In this document: positions 21,295-32,722 of the stretch, one piece after another
Numbering within the stretch: the first letter of the stretch is position 1
How the letters are laid out: each line of letters begins with the position of its first letter
NCBI GenBank assembly: GCA_905221615.1
Contig: CAJNDT010000145.1
Span: forward strand, 124,001-188,000
Source of the DNA: Symbiodinium sp. CCMP2592
Taxonomy: Eukaryota > Sar > Dinophyceae > Suessiales > Symbiodiniaceae
DNA length: 64,000 bases
Direction: 5' to 3'
The notes under the pieces: generated by a model
Databases searched by the model: none
Told to the model about the DNA's origin: nothing
The model's input: only the letters and a program-made list of their open reading frames with translations
Made by a program: the position numbers and the translations under genes

Positions 21295-22720
21295 CTCTCT
21301 CTGTCCGCTCTTCTTCCTCTCTCAATACCTACCGCATTTTGCTTCATTTCCTGAAGAGACCCTGAACTCCGAGGCACGAGCGCAGGCGGGGACCCTGCAG
21401 GTTAGGGGGTTCAGGGTTTAGGGGAGGTCGAAACGATGAGGGTTCTTGGGCTTAGGGGCATCATATCTTTGTTTGAGCCTTCTTCCACGTTTAAGGGTGT
21501 GTGCTTTGGCAAGGCTTGTTTTTGCTCTAGTAAATGCTGAAGAGGTTCGAGAGGTTCCGCTCAGTGGAGCGTCATGACGGCGCCAGAAGGCTGGGAATAG
21601 GATTGAGGTCGCAAGCATTGAAAATTCGGGAACGAGGGCGGTTTGGACCTGCCGCAGCCCTACAGGAGCAAGGAGCGAAGAGTCATTTCATGTTTGGTGG
21701 AGAAAGGAGCCACCGAAAGGAAAAATGTTGCTCGGGTTTACGGCTGGCTCTTGGTGTCTTGTTTAGTCGATATCCCAATTTCCTTGGCTCATCCTCGTAC
21801 GCCACCCGTATGTCGGCCTGTAAGCCCTCTAAATGCTTGAAGCACTGTCACCTCGTTAGAGTTTCCTGAATATTCGCTGCTTGCTTACGAATTTATCTTT
21901 ATATCGCGTCACCTTGACCCCAAGTGTCGCTACTGTTGACAAGAAGAGTGTCCAGGACCTCACACGTGTGGATACATGAGCGTTGAGAGTTCGGGCTTGA
22001 AGCCGAAAGCCTCGATTTCATGGGGGTTAATGCAAGCTGCACCAGCCAGGATTGGCTGGGGCCGCGTCTCGGCTCTCACCGCTGTGCCTGGGCCGGGAAC
22101 TCAACGTTGCTGAAGACGTTACATCAGAGCAGGCAGTCGTTTAAGCAACGACACTGTTCGCATACGTCACAGCTGAGTACATTGGCCCGAACGATACGTG
22201 CAAATAGTTCGAAGCAAAAGCAAGAAGCATGATACGCATGCCCACGCAGAAGCATTAAATCGGAACAAGAATACACTTAACAGTGGCGCTAGCAGCACTC
22301 CCTTGGAACCCACAGCCGAGGTTTTTCAAAACTCTTCGGTTGTGATACAGTAGGATATTCCAGATGATTTAGGGACCATCGCTTGCCGAAGGCAGTTTTG
22401 AAGGCCTAAGATGCCACCTGGAATCCTGGTATTGCTATCCGAGCCTGCAGAATCTGACATAGCGGCTCGAAAGACATACGTCCGAAGCCTTCAAGCACAC
22501 CCAGTCCCTGACTATCTTGCGACATATCTTCTTTTCTGCAACATTCCACTCAATCTATCTGTTTCTATCTTAACATGGGGGGAATATTGTGATACTTGCG
22601 TCAGACGATCTTTGTTGGTTTCACGGTTTGCCCCAGGGATTCGAAACCTTTGTTGTACCTGCACAGGTTGCAACAATCGTTTAGGGTTTATTTTCTGATC
22701 TCTAGTGCATTCATGGCTGC
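19160..22720. other. Gene-poor stretch with telomere-like heptamers and a CT microsatellite
   Basis: TTTAGGG/CCCTAAA variants occur at 19440-19520, 19720-19830 and 21390-21425. (CT)n lies at 21256-21302. (CATG/ACAC)n-like repeats lie at 21020-21120. Frames at 20327-20587 and 21534-21869 are not convincingly protein-like and have no splice support. Confidence 0.4.
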
Positions 22721-22937
22721 TGCTTGATGTTGTTGAGGGCTTGCTCGGGCGCTTGTGGTTGGTTCGGCGAGTTGGTATTGCTGCGTAAAGCTCAAGGGTG
22801 CCGGATCTGTGCACTTGGGCCCTGCATTATCAACATTGCTCAGCCCCAGGCGAAGTGGACAGCACCCAAGGAGAGGGATGCACATGGATCAAGCTCGATA
22901 TCTTTTTCTCTGGCGATGCGGGGATCCGCGCTTTCAG

Positions 22938-23002
22938 CAGCCAAGATCCTGAATGCTCGACGCCAGGAGCAGCTGCTCATGTCCAAGAAGCTGCTTGCTG
23001 AG
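22938..23002 (+). CDS. Candidate coiled-coil exon
   Basis: Acceptor CGCGCTTTCAG (AG 22936-22937) and a GC donor (CTGAG|GCAAGA). After two bases it reads AKILNARRQEQLLMSKKLLA and E: amphipathic, heptad-like. It sits in a longer open frame (22724-23128) with other plausible segments. It may be an early exon of the gene at 23380-27214, but the phase (out 0, next in 2) does not join directly. Confidence 0.35.
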
Positions 23003-23379
23003 GCAAGAAATACGGTTGTTTTTACATGCCAGGGTGATGTGATTAGATTTCGCACACAGAATCTGGGTGCAACTGTACACGAGTTGATGAGCACAAAATC
23101 AACAATCGTCAGCAAAGCCTGTGAGTGAAGGCCATTGGTTGGGTGGGAGAGTCAGGTCTCGTTGACTGGCGGCCGTTGAATGCAGTCCACAGCTAGACCC
23201 ACCGAAAGTCGAAGTCCGCACATCTCCAAAGGGTGCAGGCACTCGATAATGTCAATGTCGTTCAGTCTCACACAGCAGGTTCGTGCCGAAGTCGAGACAA
23301 TGGAGGTGCCGGCCTTTGGAACGCCATTCTGATTGCTTTCGGCTGCGATGTGGATAAAGCTGAGAAGTCGACTTCCCAG

Positions 23380-23951
23380 GCAGCAGCGCCTGCGCTCGAC
23401 CAAGGCCTTTGAATTGGAACTGGAGGCACCTCCTGCACAGTTGCGCCTGATTCCTGCAGCCGCACCAGGCAGAGTGAGCCTCAGCCTCCAATCGCCTCGC
23501 AACGCGGCGCTGGATAACTTCACCAGGACGGCTGCGACACATGGCACATGGCAAGCCGATGTTCCTAGCGATTACCACTCTGCAGGCTCTGTGAAGTGGT
23601 GACAGAGCAAGTGGAGAAGGCCATCCTTGCTCAGAAGCTGAAGATACGAGACGGCGTGTCGGCAGCGAGCCTGTTATAGACTGACAGCTGTACAGGCCAG
23701 GAGGACGATCGCGCATGGTCCATGCGTGGAGGCCCCTCTATTGCGGAACAGCCATCTACAGCGCCGCAGTTGCGGCACCATGACATCCGCATTTCTCCGA
23801 ATGTCTTGAGGCGAGGATCGAGCTGGACAAGCTCAAAAGGCGGCTCAGCGACCTCAAGAACAAGGTGGAGGCGTCAAAGAAGGAGCACGAGAAGCCGCCG
23901 TGATATTTTCGGACTCGTGGTGTTCTGTCGAACACACAACAGGTTCGAACT

Positions 23952-24007
<56 letters not shown>

Positions 24008-27000
24008 CGAGACAGAGAAAGAGCGAGAAAGAGACAGAGAGAGAGAGAGAGAGAGAGTCAGAGAGAACAATGGAGTCAAGCAGGCCGGTCAGCAAACTCA
24101 TGAAGGCTTGAAGACGAGCCATTCATAAAGCTCAACCTTGTGAGCGGGGAGACAAATCCAAAAGCAGGCTGGTCAATGCCAACGCAGACAGTATTTCTTA
24201 CCTGAGCATCATGCACGAACCGCATAACATGAAAACGAGAATCACACACAGCTGCATTGACTGTTAAAGGCTGCTCAACTCAAGCAAGTGCATGGAGCCA
24301 TTCCTCATCACTTGCAACCAAACGCATGATGCGCTGGAGTGCTTCTGTCAGCAGTCGAGTCGCTGATGGAAGCAGGAGTTGTAGCTGCGCTCGATCACAT
24401 CGAACTCTTGACGGCTTCGGCAGCATATCTTTTATACAAAACCCCCCGTGGTGGAAGAGGTCGAACTGTTTTTTGATTTCACCACAAACCAAGACACTTC
24501 TGAGCTATGCGTGCTTTGGGTGGCTGTGGAGTGCTTTGGTCTTTCTCTGTTTATCGGCTGCAGTCGCATGTCGAGTCCACCGTCACAATCGCAACGGTTG
24601 CAGGGGTGCAGTGTTTCAGAGGTTACAGCTTCAGGCTTCATTCTCAGGTATTTGGATTAAGGGGGCGCAGCTGCATTTGAGTCAGGGTGCTGTCGAGTGG
24701 AAATCTCTTGTGCAGATTACGAGCCAAGGCTGAAGCCAAAACAACCCAAGAAGCTTCAAAGCCATTCTCACCTCGTGAAGGTGCTTCCCAAGCTGCTGGG
24801 AGCGTGGCCTGGCGCAGAAGAGGGCTGTTCTCATAGGACAAGGGCTTGAGGGTTCAGGGTGTAAAGGCAAGCATAAAGGGTTGAGAGAGCTTTCTCCTTG
24901 TTCAGCAGAAGACAGTCCAACGCCATGTGGCAACCGGCCGAGTTGCCTCAAGCAGGGTTTTTTTCTGCAGAATGAAGGACCAGGCAAGCATGTCCGGTGG
25001 GCTCTTTTCTGGTGGTCTGAGGCAAAAACCTGTCGGCGTGAAGACCCGCTTGTTGCCGGCCACGACCATCTTGAGAATGAGCAACGTCAGCTGCACGTAC
25101 CCCGGCAAGGACCAGCCGACCATCATGGACAGCAGCTTGAGCCTGGTTGGGGGGATGTTTTAGGGTTCAGGGGGAGTTGAAACACAGGAAGACCGGCACA
25201 ATCTGGGGAACGCACACACAAACCCGGAAGGAGCGGAACAGACATCGGGTTGTGCGCGCGCCTTGAGGGGTAGGCCTCCGGGCCATGGGGTTGTCCGCAA
25301 CCCCTAAGCCCCCAAGCAAGCTAGCAAGCAAGCAAGCAGGAAGAACACAGAGAGAGCATCAGCATGAGCCCACCGTCCAAAACCGTTTCGGACAAAGAGG
25401 GCAATGGGAGATGAGTGGAAGGCCTACAGGCCCGGGCCTTTGCTGCAGAGCAATCCTGACTCCCCAAGAATGGAGACGACTCGGACTTGACAAGAGCCGT
25501 GGGGAAGCCACGCCCGGGGGCAGATGCGCTTGGGCGCGACCTGCGAGTCTACAGGGCGAGGCCAAAGCCTTCCTTGCAGATACAGACGTGCCGACATGAT
25601 GCATTCCACAGCGGGTCACATTCGCAGAATGGAACATGAAAGTGCATGTGGCTTGAAGCTTGATTTTGCTACACTTCCTTGAGTTCGGTCAGGAAGCGTT
25701 GTTGAAACTGAGGAGAACTTCTGATTTGGATAGAGGGTTGATTCTGGAGCTTCCTGCCCGAGGCTTACGCAACCTAACCTCCTTAGGGAGAATGAGACCA
25801 GGTAGGTCTTGCCGTTGAACCTCGTTTAACCTTTCCAGGTAAGATACTGTGCATGCTACTCAGCTAGTCTCGACTTGTCATCCCTACAAGCTGCACTTGA
25901 GGGACCTGGGGCCACCATAACTCTCAATCCGACGTTGTAACTCCAGAACCAGCCATAGTGATGCCACTCAGGGGCGCACGTTTTTCCCGTTGAGGAACAA
26001 GCAGCTGAGGGGCATGTCATTTGGCCGCGGGGAGAGAGTGAGAGAGCGAGGGAAAGAGAGAGCACTGGCCGCTCCAGGAGGTCTGCGACAGTGTTGCCAC
26101 CGAGAAGTTGATCATGAAGTGCCTTCGCCAGACTGGCCGCAACGGACAGCCAGCTGTTGGTGAACATCCCCGTCAGACGAGACGATAGATGACTTTCGGA
26201 GGTGTTCGGTTCTGTTGTAAGGTTAGCAGGATGCAAACGGTGCAAATTCCACTAAAGCAGACCTCAACAAGTAAGAAGTCTGATCTGAATCGTGTTGGCT
26301 GCCTTCTGAAGTGCGAGGCAAGGCCGCGCTCACGTCAACGCGAAGAAAGGCCGGGCCCGGCCTTCGGTTTGGGGGGGGGAAAAGTGCCTTCTTCGGTGCA
26401 GCTCAGGCCTGGGGCCCCCGGGGGGCGGTGTTTTCGGCGAGAAGAGCGGAGATGGAGAGCGGAGCGTGGCGGTTCGCCCGACTGCAAACGTGCCTTCCCT
26501 CGGCAAGGTTCGACTCAGCGAGGGCGCGGTTTGCGTCGACAGCGGTTTGCTTCTGTGCGTTTTGCTGGGTCAAGAAAGAAAGGATTCGGACGAACACTGC
26601 AACGCCCTGATACTCGTGATGCTGGATTGTGAACGAGCTACTCCTAGTGGTCCCAAGGGTAAAGCCACTTCTGATTCATCCGTAAGCGTGCTCAGATGCA
26701 TCGGTAAGGCAAGCTCTTCGGGATTGAGTTTGTGAGCTTGCAAGGGTTCTTCACAACGGGACTTGATGAGAGGGTTCCGTTGGGGGCTGGAGCGACGGCC
26801 AGCTTCACCTTTGAAGGAGATGGGCTTCCATGCCTTTGCAGGGCTTGCAGCTCCCTTGCTACTCGGTATCGCAATCGAGGTTACCACGACCGAGAAGGAT
26901 ATGAGGAAGTCCATCGAGGAAATTGAAAACAAGATCCAGGAGCCGAGCACACAAGCAGAGCTTCGGGTCGATGGCCCATAAAGTGTTTGTGCCGCAACGA

Positions 27001-27214
27001 GCTGAAGCCGGGATCCCTGATCTTTCGGGGGTCATGCTCTTCCTTATGGGCATCACGGCCAGGACGGCAACAAGAAGCCGCTGACCGATGAGGAGATGTG
27101 GGAGCTCGAGGACTCATGATGAACCGTGCCGCCTGCCCTGAAGAAGTAGTCTGGGCGCGAGTGTCGCAGGACAAGCTCAAGGAGCTGAAGGAGAGCCTGA
27201 AGGGCACCGATTGA
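23380..27214 (+). CDS. Spliced gene: coiled coil joined to EF3-like ABC exon
   Basis: Four exons join in phase: 23380-23473 (QQRLRSTKAFELELEAPP, donor GTGAGC), 23608-23655 (QVEKAILAQKLKIRDG), 23811-23899 (ARIELDKLKRRLSDLKNKVE, ASKKEHEKP) and 25022-25145 (EF3-like, see its own entry). Three more end a reading frame: 26842-26939 (TEKDMRKSIEEIENKIQ), 27063-27110 (DGNKKPLTDEEMWELE) and 27170-27214 (DKLKELKESLKGTD, stop). The last three join in phase 0 through introns with GA donors, CAG|GAGCCG...CAG|GAC and GAG|GACTCA...CAG|GAC. Most of the product is charged coiled coil. The nucleotide-binding Walker A and signature motifs expected after the EF3-like exon were not found before 26842. Either exons are missing from my reading, or the 3' exons belong to another gene. 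Confidence 0.5.
23958..24062. repeat. (GA)n microsatellite in an intron
   Basis: GA/GACA purine tract of about 100 bp inside the intron between exons 23811-23899 and 25022-25145. Confidence 0.9.
25022..25145 (+). CDS. Elongation-factor-3-like ABC protein, exon entering the second ABC domain
   Basis: After one base, 41 codons run from QKPVGVKTRLLPATTILRMS to NVSCTYPGKDQPTIMDSSLS and L. This matches the fungal/algal EF3 pattern at the start of the second ABC cassette: a GVKT(K/R) linker, a hydrophobic strand, then a Y-P-G-x-x-x-P aromatic-loop segment and the first cassette strands. EF3 ATPases act on the ribosome to help release deacylated tRNA. Acceptor CTTTTCTGGTGGTCTGAG|G, donor CTG|GTTGGG. 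The preceding exon leaves two bases (CC), which this exon completes, so the coiled-coil exons precede it directly. Canonical EF3 has a first ABC cassette there. Homology is confident. Whole-gene architecture is not. Confidence 0.7.
26325..26440. repeat. GC-rich island, copy 5
   Basis: GGCCGGGCCCGGCCTTCGGT, a G9AAAA run, then TGGGGCCCCCGGGGGGCGG. Similar in texture to islands at 6.5, 9.5, 13.4 and 15.3 kb. Confidence 0.45.
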
Positions 27215-27604
27215 GGCGTCACTCCAAACCCTGACTTTGAAGGGCAACGATAGAGGAATACTATTCGAGGTACTATGTTAGTAGGAGAGGATGCTCGGCA
27301 TAATTGTTTCTAACATACGGATCAAAGCCTCATATGCGGCTAATGGCGATCACCATCCGAAAGGCTGGCGAAACGTTTCACCAAAACCACTCATCTTCCT
27401 CTGCACCTCTGTTGCCAAGTGTGTCACTCACAGGAGGTTATAGGGGTGGCTTTGAGCGCCTGGGGGCCCGGAAAGCTGCCATTCATTGCAACGCGCAGTC
27501 ATTTCTCCATGGATGTTTGTTGCTTCAGGCTCGTTCCTTGCGGCGTGTACAAGCTTTTCCCCGGCAGTGGGAGGTGTTTGAGCCCCGTGCTGATGGATGC
27601 CCAG

Positions 27605-27654
27605 GGCCTCCAAAGAGATGCAAAGCTGCATGGAAGCCCTGCTCAAAAGAACAG
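27605..27654 (+). CDS. Candidate internal exon
   Basis: GATGCCCAG|G acceptor and ACAG|GTGCCA donor. One base is followed by ASKEMQSCMEALLKRT and one trailing base. Helical, protein-like reading. It lies inside a 197-codon frame (27304-27897) in another phase that I judge to be chance. Confidence 0.33.
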
Positions 27655-28145
27655 GTGCCACCGAAGGAAGTGCTGTATGCATGCGCCCCTGCCCTTGCAT
27701 CCCCGCCCCACACTTGTGCGGTCCAAGCGATGCACCTGAAGGCCAATGCTTCTCGAAGCGTTTGGGCTCGAACCGCACCAAACCGGCTGGGTGAACCGGG
27801 CATCTCCAGTCACGAAGTTCGAATCATTGATTATGTTTCAGCCCTCCAGGGATGCCTCTGCCTCACCCGTCTCTTCCACAGCTGCAGCACGAGCTGAGTT
27901 AGTTCAAAGCTCCGTGGTGCGCGGTCCTACCCGCCTCATCGCCGGCCGACTGTGTTCCTGGATCCGCGAGGCGGAACTAGCAGTCTGCACCAACATGTTG
28001 CTACTTCTCTAGCGATCCCCTCAAGCCTCAACCTGAAAGCTAAGAACCCTGGGAACTGAAGCCCTGCAAAAACCCCAAATCCCTAGATCCCGAATAACCG
28101 GACGTTGATGGTAGTCGAGTGTTTTTATTGGAAAAGTGACGACAG

Positions 28146-28389
28146 GGACTGCAGAGGCTGCAAGAGATGCAGCCAATCCCCGGACCCTTGACGACCCACC
28201 AGGCACGGCAAAGGGCCAGGCCACAACAGTGCTTTGTATCATTTTTAAAGGGGTAGGCTGTAGACGCTTACCGCGGTTTTTCCAGGCTTTTGCTCGGTTT
28301 TGCTCGGGACTTACTAGGGTTTGGATTGCAGCTGTTCATTTTCCGCACCGTCATGGGTTTTCTTGTCCTTGGGACCCTTCTGCTAGGAG
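28146..28389 (+). CDS. Two candidate exons, second possibly a membrane helix
   Basis: Exon 28146-28202 (acceptor GACGACAG|G, GC donor CCAG|GCACGG) reads GLQRLQEMQPIPGPLTTHQ in phase 0. Exon 28332-28389 (acceptor GGATTGCAG, donor GGAG|GTAGGG) then reads LFIFRTVMGFLVLGTLLLG in phase 0, a likely transmembrane segment. The alternative phase through the first exon (TAEAARDAANPRTLDDPP) is also protein-like, so the frame is unresolved. Confidence 0.33.
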
Positions 28390-28399
28390 GTAGGGCTCG

Positions 28400-29320
28400 T
28401 GGTTTATGTCACAATACCGAAATTTCTGAAACGCCATGTGGAGGTTTCCCGATGTTGCGGAGCATTAACGCCACTCCTGATCACAAGCTGTTGAGAACTC
28501 TAAGCCTTGAGGATAACCCTCAAACCCCAGCACTAGAGCCCTGAATCTTAACCCCACAACAGCTGTTGGGCGAAGCTTCTAGCAGTCTTGAAACCCTTTT
28601 CCTTGATGACAGCTTCTAGCACACCTCAAGGAACCATGTATGGCTCTATGTAGAACTCGCATCAGACCTTTGAACCCATCCAGCAAGCTCTTGTACCGTC
28701 TTTAAATCCGCGCAAGACCCTTTCGAAAAGAGTCTATGAACACCTGAAAGAGCCCCCGAAGAAGTCCCGCGCACAACCATCAAGACCAAGCCAATCCCCA
28801 ACCCCAAGCGGCCAAGTGCAGGTCCTCAAGCAAGGGCAGGGCTCTGACCTGGTGCATGGCTTAGTGTGGTCAGGGGGCAAGGAGACCCAAAGCGGTTTCG
28901 AGTCTTGGTTTAGGGCTTGGGGTTTCGCTAGGACGGAGGTGTGTCAAGGTTTCGGAAAATAGATAGTGCGTGCTCTGCATTAGAGCCCTCACATTAAGGA
29001 TCTGGCTTACTTCGAGAGCGAGGGGCTTGTGAGACATGTCCCAACCTTATGGGTTGTGCCATATGTGCTTCTCTTTTGGGTCCCTTAACGGATGTTTGCT
29101 TTCTGCTGTGCTCCGCGGCATGGGATCCCACAGGTGGAGCCCCGAAACCTCAAACCTGAGCCCCACAACCAAAAGCCTAAACGGTTTGGGTTTCAGGTTT
29201 AGTCTGTGTAGGGTTTTCAGATGTTTTAAGGGTCTAAGATGATAGCTGTTTATGGCTCAACCTGATCCAAAGAAACTACGATGTGAGGTTAAAAGAAGCG
29301 CCCCTGCAGGGCGACTTCTA
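28400..29320. other. No secure gene; telomere-like heptamers
   Basis: CCCTAAA-like units at 28500-28550 and TTTAGGG-like units at 28905-28960 and 29165-29230. One 68-codon frame (29036-29242) is not persuasive. Confidence 0.4.
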
Positions 29321-29343
29321 GGCACGTGACTGCGGGGCACTCA

Positions 29344-29385
29344 GCGCGCCTGGCCGTGCGCTCTGCGCTGGCGGGCTGCTGCTCG
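29344..29385 (+). repeat. Dispersed 45-bp GC element, copy B
   Basis: GCGCGCCTGGCCGTGCGCTC then TGCGCTGGCGGGCTGCTGC. Followed by CGGGTAAGTT. Confidence 0.7.
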
Positions 29386-29511
29386 GGTAAGTTATACTAT
29401 GAAGGGAAAGTAGTTCGAGAGAAAGAAGGGATTATTCAGGCGATACTGACGTGTAGGGATGCAGCAATACAAAGGTTGGATGTGGGTTGGGTGCCCTTCC
29501 AGCAATGGTAG
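29386..29511 (+). CDS. Open frame, possibly coding
   Basis: After the GC element the frame reads GKLYYEGKVVREKEGIIQAI, LTCRDAAIQRLDVGWVPFQQ and W to TAG. Protein-like throughout, but no clear acceptor. Confidence 0.28.
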   Translation, partial: GKLYYEGKVVREKEGIIQAILTCRDAAIQRLDVGWVPFQQW

Positions 29512-29674
29512 CACAGCCATTCCTTCAGAAATGTCTGAGTTGCACCCATCAGAGCTTCACATGACTGCATGTGCTTCTCAAAACTTGGCCTGAGCCCGTA
29601 GCCTTGAACACAGAATATCTCAAGACTCAAGAGTTTATGTATCTGTATGCACCTACATATACTTTGATGATGTT

Positions 29675-29974
29675 GTGTCGGACCCGGTCATCCAGATTTG
29701 TTTGTGGACCCTCTATCGGAGATTGACTGATCGTCAAACCGAACCTGCAGCAGTCTGGCAATTGTGGCCGTATGACACAGAATTTCGCCGTTATTGGTCC
29801 GGCATCCTGTGCCCGGCGTGCTGCGCCGAGTTATGGACGGAAGGCCGGTTGGAAGACCACAGGATGTGTCCGGGCATTGCGCCAGCTCACGAGACGAGTC
29901 CAGAACAACCAGTGTACGGCAGCAAGCGGCGCCGAAAGAATGAGCTTGACACCCTACAGTGGAGACAGTGGTAG
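29675..29974 (+). CDS. Open frame with C2HC zinc-finger-like motif
   Basis: 99 codons containing CPACCAELWTEGRLEDHRMC, a Cys-x2-Cys ... His-x3-Cys spacing that fits a single zinc finger. Several Trp residues precede it (WTLYRRL, AVWQLWPYD) and a basic segment GSKRRRKNELDTLQWRQW ends the frame at TAG. The first codon is GTG, so the true start is unknown (upstream exon likely). Retroelement proteins of dinoflagellates often end in such fingers, so it could be a LINE tail rather than a host gene. Confidence 0.4.
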   Translation: MSDPVIQICLWTLYRRLTDRQTEPAAVWQLWPYDTEFRRYWSGILCPACCAELWTEGRLEDHRMCPGIAPAHETSPEQPVYGSKRRRKNELDTLQWRQW

Positions 29975-30049
29975 CGCCGGACATGCTCTTTACAGAAGAT
30001 GCCGAGGTGTGCGATCTTCGCCATGCCTCCCAACCCTCACCAAATGCAG

Positions 30050-30240
30050 CAGACCCTGCAGCGGATCACGGAAGAAGTGCACATGCTCCAGCTGGACTAT
30101 GAGCACATCAAGCCGTGGAGTGATGAATACTGTGAAGCTTGTTGTGTTGAGCCGGAGTCCTTTGGGAAACACGGGGAGGGCCACGGGGAGGAAGAGAAGT
30201 TGGTGCAGCACCAGTTGCGTTGCATACTCGGGCGTCGTCT
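30050..30240 (+). CDS. Candidate exon, unknown protein rich in Cys, His and Glu
   Basis: Acceptor CCCTCACCAAATGCAG (AG 30048-30049). Phase 0 reads QTLQRITEEVHMLQLDYEHI, KPWSDEYCEACCVEPESFGK and HGEGHGEEEKLVQHQLRCIL. Consistent protein character and good codon use over 60 residues make this one of the better exons. The donor near 30225-30240 (GGGC|GTCGTC or CGTC|GTCTTT) is uncertain. Family not recognised. It follows the zinc-finger frame by 75 bp but in a different phase. Confidence 0.45.
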
Positions 30241-30579
30241 TTACGCAAACCCTGGTTCAGTTTGATTGCAACGCAGCAGTTGCTTGCTCTCGTGAAGACG
30301 TGGCCGGAAGCGGTTCTCTGTACTCGCTGGAGAATCGTTGCAAATAATCTCGCGCCTGTACAGGGGTGGACTGCAGGACGCAGCCGTCATCGCCGAAGGT
30401 GCCTTTTGGAGCCTGGGCCGAGTTCCTCGTGAGACACAGGCTTGAGTTTGAAGACCCTGAAGCCCAGTGATGCCCAATAGCACCAGCCCTTGGCAGTGAC
30501 TTTCCTTGCCGTTTAGGGGGACCCATCGTGCAACATTTCAATCTAGGATGCGAACAGCACTAACAGCATGGAAGTACCG

Positions 30580-30670
30580 ATATGTCGGTATGTCAGTATG
30601 TATGCAAGTATGTATGTATGTATGTTCGTATGTCTGTCTGTATGTATGTATGTGTACATGTGTATCTGAT
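30580..30670. repeat. (GTAT)n microsatellite
   Basis: GTATGTAT with GTCT variants over about 85 bp. Confidence 0.9.
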
Positions 30671-30779
30671 GTGTGCATCCTGTGGCATGTGTGTTATGCT
30701 CGAGCGTTGCCGAAAATAGTCATTTATAGGAACTGCCTGATCATGTGCAAGGTCAAAGGTTGCAATGCTGACTTCATGT

Positions 30780-32600
30780 GAGCAGCAAGTATAGGGCCTG
30801 GGGTTTAGGCTTGAGGGGTTTTGGGGTTTTCAGGGTTTAGGCCTCTTTGGCGGCAAGCATCAAACCCTGTAGAATCCGGCGGCTTCCGTGATGCGGGCCC
30901 TGGGTGATTGGCCGTTTGCTAACAGCAAGACAGCTAAAAAACTATACCTCGAGTGTCTTGTAACCCTAACATTAATTCCTTGGTTACTGAGTCCCAACAT
31001 GCTTGCCTGGTTCTGTTCAGCATGTAAATCGCGAGGCATCGTGTAATGTTGAGCTGTGTTTCGGGTCGTTCGTGCTTTCTTAGAATGACCAGACGACAGC
31101 TGTCAGGCGCAACAACGCGGTTGCTGGAGAAATTGAAGGAGGTTGCAATACGGGTGCTTTTCAAAGGGGTAGCACTGGCGTCGGCCAGAAGACTATCAGC
31201 TCATGTAAACGATGGCGGTGGAATGTATCTTCGCATATAGGGTCGTGTGCACAGAAATCTTCGCCTGAGCATGTGCTTGTCACACCGTTCAAACGGCTCC
31301 AGCCTTTTGCATTTGGCGTTTAGGACAGGCTCCGACTCTGCCCTTTGCGCTTCGTCGGCTGTGTGATGCGTTATACATATGGCGCTTTGTAAAGCTATTA
31401 CAGAGCATAATGGAAGAGTATTGCACAGTGTTAGTTTACATCTTTTCTCTGTAACTTTGCATGCAGTCAAATCGTTTTATGGCAGGTGCTCCGTTGCCGG
31501 GGCCCGGCTTGGTCTGGGATGGCTTCGACGCTTTGGCGCCATCCGGCAGACATGGGAAGGGTCATGACACGGTTCCCACGGTATTCAGAGTCATTTAGAG
31601 TTTAGGTTTGTGCTGCTTTCTATGCGCAAGCGGAATTCAAGAACGGTTCTGGCCCCTGCGCGAGTGCGGCAGGTGCACCTAGTCCTGCCAGCTAAGGCAC
31701 CGAGTTGCTAATGCTGCTTGCTTCTCAGAAAAGCCGTGACATCACCAGTCGAGTATCGCATCCATGAAGCGAAAAAGCTGAGGCGAAGCGGCTCTTTGGC
31801 AGCACTCCGGCCATCAGGCAGCGAGTCCAATGGACGGCACAATGCCTCGTGAACGTGACAACTCTCGAAGAATCTGCTCCCACCTGCTGGCTGCAGGCAC
31901 GATGAAGTCGCAGTGCAACCAGACAACAAGGGCGAAGGCCGCGTGTCAAGCCGAGAGCCAAGCCCCGGATGCCACAACTCGGATGACCGTCCTCAAACCT
32001 GTAAGCCCAAAGAGTACCACGCACTAGGCCAGTGTTAGGGCTACACAAAACCTCAAAATTTTCACGTGTATGTCTTGCGCACAAATCATTCTGAGAGTAG
32101 ATCTCTGAGAAAAGTAGCTGTCCTTGCAGTGTCCTGGGATCCCCTGGTACAGGCCATGCGGAAAGGTTCCCGCGGCCTCGGGTCTGGAACCCAGTCTCCC
32201 AGTTCTGGGCAGAAGGCTTCTAAGGTTGCCGGATGAGCATCCGTCATCAGCTCAGGCTGTACCACAACACTTTCGCAAACCTTGCAAAGTGGTCCACGGC
32301 CGGCTTTTCATGGATGGCCCGGCGCCCTGAATCCATGGGAGCAAAGCATCGCAAAGGCGCCTCCTGGGATCCAGAAGTTCTCTTGCGAAGGCCAGGGCTC
32401 ACATTTTCGTCATCGCGGTGAATCGAGACGCAGGCACTGAGATGCTTTGGTACGCTCCGACGCTTGCGGCTGTGTCTCGACTGCTTTCAATGGGTGGGGC
32501 TCAGGCCCGTCACCGGTGCAGCCGGCTGTCATCATGCCCAAGTTCTGCTCCGCCCACTGCCTCAGGCCTCGGCTGCGATTTGTGCAGTCTCCCACCTTGC
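30780..32600. other. No secure gene
   Basis: Weakly coding-like pieces at 31090-31200 + (LLEKLKEVAIRVLFKGVAL) and 32230-32330 +, both without reliable splice sites. TTTAGGG-like units at 30800-30850. Confidence 0.3.
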
Positions 32601-32621
32601 ATGCTTCTCATTTGGGGATTT

Positions 32622-32722
32622 CTACTGCTTCTATTACTACTACTACTACTACTACTGCTACTACTGCTGATGCTTGTCCTGCTGCTGCTACTGCTACTAC
32701 TGCTGCTGCTAGTAGTGCTACC
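32622..32722. repeat. (CTA)n/(CTG)n microsatellite
   Basis: TACTACTACTACTGCTACTA-type tract. The Leu-rich frame over it is repeat-encoded. Confidence 0.9.

Noticed and set aside
27304-27897. 197-codon + frame as a gene
   Set aside because: Composition is not protein-like. A short exon with good splice sites lies inside it in another phase.
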